A stretch of DNA of 64,000 nt, from the NCBI RefSeq assembly GCF_032164335.1, contig NZ_CP134152.1:2790001-2854000 (forward strand), given 5' to 3'. The translations under genes were made by a program, and so were the position numbers. The notes beneath the pieces were generated by a model that worked only from the letters and a program-made list of their open reading frames with translations, was not told the DNA's origin and ran no database searches. The DNA comes from Winslowiella toletana. GTDB lineage: Bacteria; Pseudomonadota; Gammaproteobacteria; Enterobacterales; Enterobacteriaceae. Shown piece after piece: positions 58,041-64,000 of the stretch (position 1 is the stretch's first letter; every line of letters begins with the position of its first letter).

Positions 58041-60402
58041 CACTCTCTGGCGCGCTACCCGTCCGGCGGGCCAGTTCACCCTGCGTCCAATGCAGGCAGA
58101 GGATGCCGAACGGGTTTACCGCTGGGTGACGCAGGATTATGCGCGTTTCTGGGGCATGCAGGATGATTCTTTCGAGACGGTCGCGGGTTTCTATCGTGAA
58201 CTGACGCGCGATAACCCCAACGCGGCATTGATTGGCTGTTGCAATCAGCAGCCGGTCTTTCTGATGGAGTTCTACCAGGCGCAGCAGGACCAGGTCGGTC
58301 AGTTCTATCCGGCACGCGATGATGATTACGGCATGCACATCCTGATCGCCCCGGCAGAGAAACCGCTGAAACAGTTTAGCTGGCAGGTGTTCAGCACGGT
58401 AATGGATTACATGTTCAGCCTGCCGCAGGTCGGCCGGGTGGTGGTAGAACCGGATGTGCGCAACCACAAAATCCATCCGCTGAATAAACGTGCGGGCTTT
58501 CGCTATCAGCACACCATCGATATGGGCCATAAAACCGCCTGGCTGGCGTTCTGTCAGCGCGATGACTATCAAAAAGCTTTATTGCAGGAATCTTTAACTA
58601 TGAATAACAGCTCAACGCTGCTGACCGGCAGCCATCTGGCCAGCGACAACTGGACGCTGGCAAACCGCCTGTTAATCCGCAAGGCGATTGCCGAGTTCGC
58701 CCATGAAAAACTGATTGAACCAAAAAAAGTGGCGTCAGCCGGTAAACTTGACCGTTACAGCCTGGCGGTGCCGGGTGCCGAAGCGGAATATCAGTTCTGC
58801 GCGACGCGCATGGCGCTGGATCACTGGTCGATCGACCTCGACTCGCTGATCAAGCATCAGAATGGCGAACCGCTGAGGCTGGATGCGCTTAGCTTTATCG
58901 TCGAATTCAGTCAGCAGATTGGCATTCCTTCAGCGATGCTGGCGACCTACATGGAAGAGATCACCAGCACGCTGTGCAGCAGCGTGTTTAAACTGCAAAA
59001 CAATAACCCGGACAGCAAAGCGCTGACCAAAGCCGACTTCCAGACGGTGGAAGCCGCAATGACCGAAGGCCATCCGTGCTTCGTCGCCAATAATGGCCGC
59101 ATCGGTTTTGATGCCCGCGACTATCTCGCCTACGCGCCGGAAGCCGCCACGCCGGTTAACCTGATATGGGTCGCGGTAAATCTGCGTAATGCGCACTTTT
59201 CCAGCCTTGATGAGCTTAACTACCAACAGCTGATGCGTGATGAGCTGGGTGAAGCGACCATCAACGCTTTCAACGCCCGTCTGGATGAAATCGGCGTCGA
59301 TCGCCAACAGTATCTGTTTATGCCGGTGCACCCGTGGCAGTGGCAGAATAAGCTGCTGACGGTATTTGCACCGGATATCGCCGCGCGCGACATTATTTAT
59401 CTCGGCACCGGCGACGATCAGTATCAGGCACAGCAATCGATCCGTACTTTCTTTAACCGCAGTCAGCCGAATAAGCGCTATGTGAAAACGGCCTTGTCGG
59501 TACTGAATATGGGCTTTATGCGCGGTCTGTCACCTTATTACATGGCCACCACTCCGGCGGTAAACCAGTGGCTGGAAGGCCTGGTGAAAAACGACAGCTG
59601 GCTTCAGCAGTGCGATTTTCGCATCCTGCGTGAAGTGGCGGCCATCGGCTACCATAATCGCTACTATGAACAGGCGATCAGCGGCGACTCCGCTTACAAG
59701 AAGATGTTTGCTGCGCTGTGGCGTGATAACCCGGTAGCTGCACTACAACCTAATCAGCGCCTGATGACCATGGCGTCGCTGCTGCATATCGATCATCATC
59801 AGCAAGCGCTGCTGCCCGCGTTAATTGCCGACTCCGGCGTCAGCGCCGAAAGCTGGGTGAACGCTTATCTGCGCTGCTACTTAAGCCCGCTGCTGCACTG
59901 CTTTTATCAGCATGATCTGGTGTTTATGCCGCACGGCGAAAACCTGATTCTGTTGCTGGAAAATAATCTGCCCGTCAGCGCCTATATGAAAGATATTGGT
60001 GAAGAGATTGCCGTACTGAATCCGGATGCTGTGCTGCCAGAAAAAGCCCAGCGCCTGGCGGTAGACGTGCCGGAAAATCTGAAGCTGCTGTCTATCTTCA
60101 CTGATGTGTTTGACTGTATCTTCCGCTTTATTGGCGCTATTCTGGCGCAGGATAACACGCTGCCGGAAGAGACCTTCTGGCGCTGCGTCGCGGATTGCGT
60201 AAAACAGTATCAACAGGCGCACCCGCAGTTGGCCAGCAAGTTTGCCCGCTACGATCTGTTTGTACCGGAGTTCGAGCTCTCCTGTCTCAACCGTCTGCAA
60301 CTGGCCAATAACCAGCAGATGATTAACCTGTCCGATCCGGCAGAAAATCTGAAATTTGCCGGAACGTTGATTAACCCAATCGCCCGATTTGCTGATAAGT
60401 AA
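58030..60402 (+). CDS. dfoC: DfoC: fused acyltransferase and NIS synthetase
   Basis: DfoC joins the two final steps: it adds succinyl or acetyl groups to N-hydroxycadaverine and then assembles them into desferrioxamine. The 790-residue protein has an N-terminal GNAT-type acyltransferase (about residues 10-180; the DesC role) and a C-terminal IucA/IucC-type synthetase (about 200-780; the DesD role) with HPWQWQNKLL, GFMRGLSPYYM and the FMPHGENLILLLEN motif. The start is GTG 58030 after GGAGG. An ATG at 58600 (residue 191) with AGGA ten bases upstream is a possible internal start for the synthetase half alone. Confidence 0.93.
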   Translation: MSDNTLWRATRPAGQFTLRPMQAEDAERVYRWVTQDYARFWGMQDDSFETVAGFYRELTRDNPNAALIGCCNQQPVFLMEFYQAQQDQVGQFYPARDDDYGMHILIAPAEKPLKQFSWQVFSTVMDYMFSLPQVGRVVVEPDVRNHKIHPLNKRAGFRYQHTIDMGHKTAWLAFCQRDDYQKALLQESLTMNNSSTLLTGSHLASDNWTLANRLLIRKAIAEFAHEKLIEPKKVASAGKLDRYSLAVPGAEAEYQFCATRMALDHWSIDLDSLIKHQNGEPLRLDALSFIVEFSQQIGIPSAMLATYMEEITSTLCSSVFKLQNNNPDSKALTKADFQTVEAAMTEGHPCFVANNGRIGFDARDYLAYAPEAATPVNLIWVAVNLRNAHFSSLDELNYQQLMRDELGEATINAFNARLDEIGVDRQQYLFMPVHPWQWQNKLLTVFAPDIAARDIIYLGTGDDQYQAQQSIRTFFNRSQPNKRYVKTALSVLNMGFMRGLSPYYMATTPAVNQWLEGLVKNDSWLQQCDFRILREVAAIGYHNRYYEQAISGDSAYKKMFAALWRDNPVAALQPNQRLMTMASLLHIDHHQQALLPALIADSGVSAESWVNAYLRCYLSPLLHCFYQHDLVFMPHGENLILLLENNLPVSAYMKDIGEEIAVLNPDAVLPEKAQRLAVDVPENLKLLSIFTDVFDCIFRFIGAILAQDNTLPEETFWRCVADCVKQYQQAHPQLASKFARYDLFVPEFELSCLNRLQLANNQQMINLSDPAENLKFAGTLINPIARFADK

Positions 60403-60440
60403 AACCTCAGTAAACCGCTGTTTACAGAGTTTATCTTTAG

Positions 60441-60467
60441 CGCGACCGCACTGGCGGTCGCGTTTTT
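60441..60467 (+). terminator. Intrinsic terminator between dfoC and dfoS
   Basis: A 9-base stem CGCGACCGC / GCGGTCGCG with a 4-base loop is followed by TTTTT. It lies 39 bases after dfoC and 27 bases before dfoS, so dfoS may depend on read-through or its own promoter. Confidence 0.8.
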
Positions 60468-60493
60468 ACGTTTACTGGAAACAAGGAGCCTGG

Positions 60494-61726
60494 ATGGCGT
60501 CGTACACCCCGGTATCAAAATTGACTTTTCGTCACCTGATCTTCCCCTTCTCGTTGGTGCTGTTCGAGTTCGCGACCTATATCGCCCACGATATGATTCA
60601 GCCGGGTATGCTGCTGGTTACCGGCGAATTTAATGTCGGACCGGAATGGGTCTCCGCTTCACTGACCGGCTATCTGGTGGGCGGTGTATTGCTGCAATGG
60701 CTGCTGGGCCCGCTGTCAGATAAATTTGGCCGCCGTCCGGTCATGCTGTTTGGCGTGGCGTTCTTTATGCTTTCCTGCCTGGTGATGCACTGGGTGCAGA
60801 GCATTGAACAATTTGTCGCCGTGCGCTTTATTCAGGGCATCAGCCTGTGCTTTATTGGCGCAGTAGGCTATGCCGCCGTGCTTGAGGCATTTGATGAAGC
60901 GCTGAGTGTGAAAATCACCGCGCTGATGGCCAACGTGGCGCTGCTGGCTCCGCTGGCCGGACCGGTGGCGGGCGCGGCGTTCCTCAGCGTGGGTGGCTGG
61001 CGCGATATGTTTTATCTGTTCGCTGCGGTGACCGCCATCGCGCTGATCGGGCTATGGCGCAGCATGCCGGAGACCGCCGGAGATCGAAACGCCTCGGTAT
61101 CACTGAAATCGATGGGCAAAGGTTATCTGGCGCTGGCGAAAGATCGCCAGGTGATCGGCGGCGCACTGTCTATCGGTATTCTTGGCATCCCGATGCTGGC
61201 GTGGGTTGCGTTGTCACCGGTGATTTTGATCCATGACCAGGGCCTCAGCCGCATGCAATATGCGCTGCTGCAACTGCCGGTGTTCCTGGCGATGATCGTC
61301 GGTAATTTGACGCTGGGCCGACTGGCAGGACGCGTACCGCTCGAGCAACCGCTCAGGCTGGGTGCATGGCCAATTCTGCTCGGGCTGATTATCGCCGCGT
61401 TAAGTGCGTTTATCGACAGTCATGACTATCTGTGGATGATTGCCGGTCTGAGCCTGTATGCATTTGGTTCTGGCCTGGTCAATGCGGGTCTTTATCGCCT
61501 GACGCTGTTTTCCAGTGAGGCAGGTAAAGGCAGCGTAGCGGCGATGATTGGCATGTTAAGTATTGCCGCTTTCGCCATTGGCATTGAACTGGCGAAATAT
61601 GGTTACTTTGCCGGCGGCAATCTGTGGTTCAGCGGCATTAATCTGCTGGCGGGATTGATTTGGTTCGCACTGGTGCGGGGATTTCTGCGCGAACGCCAGC
61701 GGCGCAGCCAGATTGTGGCGTTGTAA
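60494..61726 (+). CDS. dfoS: MFS exporter of desferrioxamine
   Basis: DfoS is a 410-residue major facilitator transporter with 12 hydrophobic spans, DHA1 type; LSDKFGRRPVML between spans 2 and 3 is the family motif. Its place behind dfoJAC matches the dfoJACS arrangement of Erwinia, where the last gene is the siderophore exporter. ATG 60494 follows AAGGAG at a good spacing. Confidence 0.88.
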   Translation: MASYTPVSKLTFRHLIFPFSLVLFEFATYIAHDMIQPGMLLVTGEFNVGPEWVSASLTGYLVGGVLLQWLLGPLSDKFGRRPVMLFGVAFFMLSCLVMHWVQSIEQFVAVRFIQGISLCFIGAVGYAAVLEAFDEALSVKITALMANVALLAPLAGPVAGAAFLSVGGWRDMFYLFAAVTAIALIGLWRSMPETAGDRNASVSLKSMGKGYLALAKDRQVIGGALSIGILGIPMLAWVALSPVILIHDQGLSRMQYALLQLPVFLAMIVGNLTLGRLAGRVPLEQPLRLGAWPILLGLIIAALSAFIDSHDYLWMIAGLSLYAFGSGLVNAGLYRLTLFSSEAGKGSVAAMIGMLSIAAFAIGIELAKYGYFAGGNLWFSGINLLAGLIWFALVRGFLRERQRRSQIVAL

Positions 61727-61772
61727 GCTGTTGAAGCGGCTAAAACTGATTACCGAAGATGCATAAACAGTA

Positions 61773-61787
61773 GTTTTCCTGGAAAAC
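61773..61787. promoter_or_regulatory. 15-bp palindrome upstream of the ExoY-like gene
   Basis: GTTTTCC-T-GGAAAAC is a perfect palindrome 74 bases before the start codon. It could bind a regulator of the toxin gene. I found no hrp-box (GGAACC-N15/16-CCAC) in the gap. Confidence 0.4.
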
Positions 61788-61861
61788 CGAAAGAAAAGGA
61801 CTTCTTTTGCGTCAATTATTGTGCCATTTCACATGCCACATCGATTTCACCAGGGAGATAT

Positions 61862-63067
61862 ATGACATTAAGCGTGTCAAATTCGCAACGTCCCGTGTCT
61901 GCGGAATCCATACACCCGGCATCTTCAGCTGAGTCACAGCCCAAAAACGAGGAAGAACGACTGGCTGAAGTTAAGGAACTCTGCCAAAAGGAAGGGATCG
62001 GCGTTGTGGCAGATCATCTCATTAAATTGCAAACGCTGGCGCAAGAGAAAAATTGTATTATCGGTATTCGCCCGGTTGATGTGATGGCAACAGATTTGAT
62101 TGAGAATGGGCACCCAACGAAAGGATTCCATATAAAAGGAAAAAGCGCAAACTGGGGCCCGCAAGCGGCTTTCATCTGTGCAAAGCAAGAGTTAAGTAAG
62201 CTGGCCGATCAGTCAGAGGAAAAGCTGAGGAAATTTAATCAGCAAGTAGCGTGTTGTGTGGCCGAAGGTTACGCCCGGCGGATCCCATTAGAATTGACCC
62301 TGGCGCGTCTCAATGTGCTTATCGAAAATAATGTTGTCGATAACGTAAAATATGATGCACGCCGTCATCCTGTTGAATTAGAAGCCAGCACGCCAAAAGG
62401 TGTTGTACATAAATTTGAGTTAGCCCTCTCTGATAAAGAGCCAGGAATGTACCTGGTCAGTCATGAAGGTATGCCGGTTGAAGTGCTCGCCCCACCAGGA
62501 GAAAATAAAAAACCACTGACAGCCGATTACGACATTTTTTTAATTGCCCCTTTAACCGAGGATTTCGGTGCACAGGATATGTTATCGCTACACGACGTCT
62601 CACATGTCGTTTTCAAGACCAGAGTTGATAACTATCGAACTTCCCCTGCAGACCTTGCCGAACCCTTAAAGGCAGCTTATACCCATCCCGGTAAGTTTTA
62701 TGAGCCAGAAGATAAACAGTTTGGTAATGCTTCTTCACGCATCCTCACTATGATCCCCGAAATTAATCAGCGGCTGGTCGGTAAAGGTGAAGCCGTAGTG
62801 CACCATAGCACCGACACTGGCAATCCTGCGACGGATATGGAGGCAAACTTTCCTGCGGCCTTTACCCTGCCTGAACCACTGGATCAGTTCGATGAGATCT
62901 GTGTGATAAGAAACGTAGATGAGTTAAAAACGCTGGTGCAGGTTGCAAAAAATGCGGGCTACTATGTGCCGTTAAATCCGCTTTGGAAAAAAGAGATTAC
63001 CGGTATTCGCTCTTCAGGCTTTAAAGATGCGCAAAACGTCGCCATCCATCACTGGAAACAGGTGTAA
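61862..63067 (+). CDS. ExoY/edema-factor-like nucleotidyl cyclase toxin
   Basis: This 401-residue protein matches Pseudomonas ExoY and the edema factor catalytic domain. Family blocks in order are GIRPVDVMATDLIENGHPTK-GFHIKGKSANWGP (residues 68-100), KPLTADYDIFLIAPLTE (217-233) and HHSTDTGNPATDMEANFPA (314-332), then DEICVIR. Residues matching catalytic ExoY K81, K88, D212, D214, H291 and N297 are K87, K94, D222, D224, H315 and N321. These enzymes make cAMP or cGMP/cUMP inside host cells, and need a host activator. The first 30 residues are Ser-rich and look disordered, as in a type III secretion signal. The base composition is lower in GC than in the dfo genes. No secretion gene is beside it. 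Confidence 0.9.
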   Translation: MTLSVSNSQRPVSAESIHPASSAESQPKNEEERLAEVKELCQKEGIGVVADHLIKLQTLAQEKNCIIGIRPVDVMATDLIENGHPTKGFHIKGKSANWGPQAAFICAKQELSKLADQSEEKLRKFNQQVACCVAEGYARRIPLELTLARLNVLIENNVVDNVKYDARRHPVELEASTPKGVVHKFELALSDKEPGMYLVSHEGMPVEVLAPPGENKKPLTADYDIFLIAPLTEDFGAQDMLSLHDVSHVVFKTRVDNYRTSPADLAEPLKAAYTHPGKFYEPEDKQFGNASSRILTMIPEINQRLVGKGEAVVHHSTDTGNPATDMEANFPAAFTLPEPLDQFDEICVIRNVDELKTLVQVAKNAGYYVPLNPLWKKEITGIRSSGFKDAQNVAIHHWKQV

Positions 63068-63108
63068 GGTTTCCGGACGATCTATTGAGCGTCTTTGGTG
63101 CCAACAGC

Positions 63109-63141
63109 TTGCTTATCAATCTGCACAGGATTGATAAGCAA
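63109..63141. repeat. Perfect 13-bp stem hairpin between the toxin gene and lpxM
   Basis: TTGCTTATCAATC and GATTGATAAGCAA form a perfect 13-base inverted repeat with a 7-base loop. There is no T run after either arm, so it may be a weak bidirectional terminator, a binding site or a processing site for the two convergent transcripts. Confidence 0.6.
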
Positions 63142-63189
63142 ACCGACCTTCCGACACCCGGCATCAGCCGCAAACAACTCCCCGCTGGC

Positions 63190-64000
63190 TTATTTCTTCG
63201 GGAAAAGCTCGTCGCGTTGATACGGCTCCTGCTCACCCTCTTTACGGGTTTTTAGCAGTTTAAGAATCCAGGTGTACTGCTCCGGATTTGGTCGGACAAA
63301 GATTTCGACCTCTTCATTCATCCGACGCGCCAGCGTTTTATCATCCGCCTCAAGCAAATCATCCATTGGCGGACGGATATGCACATGCAGCTTATGCGTT
63401 TTGCTGTCATAAACCGGGAACAGCGGCACGACTTTCGCCCGGCACACTTTCATCAGACGGCCTATCGCCGGCAGCGTTGCCTTATAGGTGGCAAAGAAAT
63501 CGACAAATTCACTGTGTTCCGCGCCGTGATCCTGATCGGGCAAGTAGTAGCCCCAGTAGCCCTGACGCACTGAACTGATAAACGGCTTGATGCCGTCATT
63601 ACGGGCATGCATCCGGCCACCAAAGCGGCGGCGTACTGCATTCCACATATAATCAACCAGCTCATTGCGCTGGTTGTGGAACATCGCGGCCATTTTCTGG
63701 CCTTCTGACGCCATCAACATCGCCGGAATATCGACCGCCCAGCCATGTGGCACGAGGAAAATTACGTTCTGCTGTTCAGCACGCAAGCCCTCAATAATCT
63801 CTTTGCCGTGCCACTCAACGCGGTCACGCACATGTTCTGGCTTGCGCAGCGCCAGCTCGGCCATCATTACCATCGACTGCGGCGCCACCGCAAACATCTG
63901 GTCAATAATCGCTTCACGCTGCTGTTCTGGCAGCTCTGGCAGGCAGTAAAACAGATTGATTTGCGCACGACGGCGCGCACTGCGGGCAAACTTACCGGCG
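63190..64000 (-). CDS. lpxM: Lipid A myristoyltransferase LpxM (partial, 5' end cut)
   Basis: LpxM (MsbB) adds the last acyl chain, usually myristate, to Kdo2-lipid A at the inner membrane. The frame runs off the right edge, so about 50 N-terminal codons are outside. The visible part has the Hx4D acyltransferase motif (PHGWAVD) and segments such as [19 protein letters not shown]. In E. coli lpxM stands next to pykA; here the dfo operon and the toxin gene separate them. Confidence 0.95.
   Translation of the reverse strand, partial: AGKFARSARRRAQINLFYCLPELPEQQREAIIDQMFAVAPQSMVMMAELALRKPEHVRDRVEWHGKEIIEGLRAEQQNVIFLVPHGWAVDIPAMLMASEGQKMAAMFHNQRNELVDYMWNAVRRRFGGRMHARNDGIKPFISSVRQGYWGYYLPDQDHGAEHSEFVDFFATYKATLPAIGRLMKVCRAKVVPLFPVYDSKTHKLHVHIRPPMDDLLEADDKTLARRMNEEVEIFVRPNPEQYTWILKLLKTRKEGEQEPYQRDELFPKK

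Noticed and set aside
61727..61861. hrp-box (HrpL promoter) upstream of the ExoY-like gene
   Set aside because: A CCACATC element occurs near 61836, but no GGAACC lies at the required distance before it.
1..64000. CRISPR arrays, insertion sequences, tRNA or rRNA genes
   Set aside because: No direct-repeat arrays with spacers, no transposase genes and no tRNA- or rRNA-like sequences were seen on either strand.

Overview
The window is chromosomal DNA from a gamma-proteobacterium of the order Enterobacterales, most likely Erwiniaceae (Erwinia/Pantoea group). The backbone follows, nearly gene for gene, the E. coli order manYZ-yobD-mntP-rlmA-cspC-yobF-yebO-yobH-kdgR-yebQ-htpX-prc-proQ-msrC-letAB-rsmF, then sdsR-yebY-yebZ-yobA-holE-yobB-exoX-ptrB-yebE-yebG-purT-eda-zwf-hexR-pykA and finally lpxM. 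A desferrioxamine siderophore operon of the Erwinia/Pantoea dfo type sits between pykA and lpxM. The genus is inferred from gene order and protein similarity recalled from memory; no search was run.

Layout. 1-19.4 kb is conserved core: mannose PTS, manganese export under a yybP-ykoY riboswitch, rRNA methyltransferases, cold-shock protein CspC, the KdgR regulator, periplasmic and membrane proteases, ProQ, and the LetA/LetB lipid transport pair. 19.4-40.6 kb is a roughly 21-kb variable region. It opens just after rsmF with a 24-codon remnant of pphA and ends at the SdsR small-RNA gene; the RyeA/SdsR locus is a known insertion hotspot for foreign DNA in Salmonella. Inside it are (a) small accessory genes; (b) a lower-GC cluster at 24.9-32.4 kb with a LysR regulator, an efflux pump, a DUF6875 protein, a tryptophanase-like lyase and two different flavin monooxygenases, which looks like a pathway for an aromatic amino-acid-derived small molecule; and (c) a decayed temperate prophage at 33.6-40.55 kb with a double-headed CI repressor, Cox-like and CII-like regulators, a HEPN-type protein, a LexA-boxed UmuD-like gene and a truncated integrase.

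40.6-54.8 kb returns to core: copper-related yebYZ-yobA, holE, exoX, ptrB, SOS gene yebG, purT with a PurR box, and the central carbon genes eda, zwf, hexR and pykA. No edd gene accompanies eda and zwf. 55.2-61.7 kb is dfoJ-dfoA-dfoC plus the exporter dfoS: lysine to cadaverine to N-hydroxycadaverine, then acylation and macrocyclisation to desferrioxamine, then export.

The most striking accessory gene is at 61,862-63,067. It encodes a protein closely resembling the nucleotidyl-cyclase toxins ExoY and edema factor, with all the expected catalytic motifs present. It sits alone between dfoS and lpxM, with no secretion apparatus in the window. The window is cut at both ends inside genes (manY at the left, lpxM at the right).
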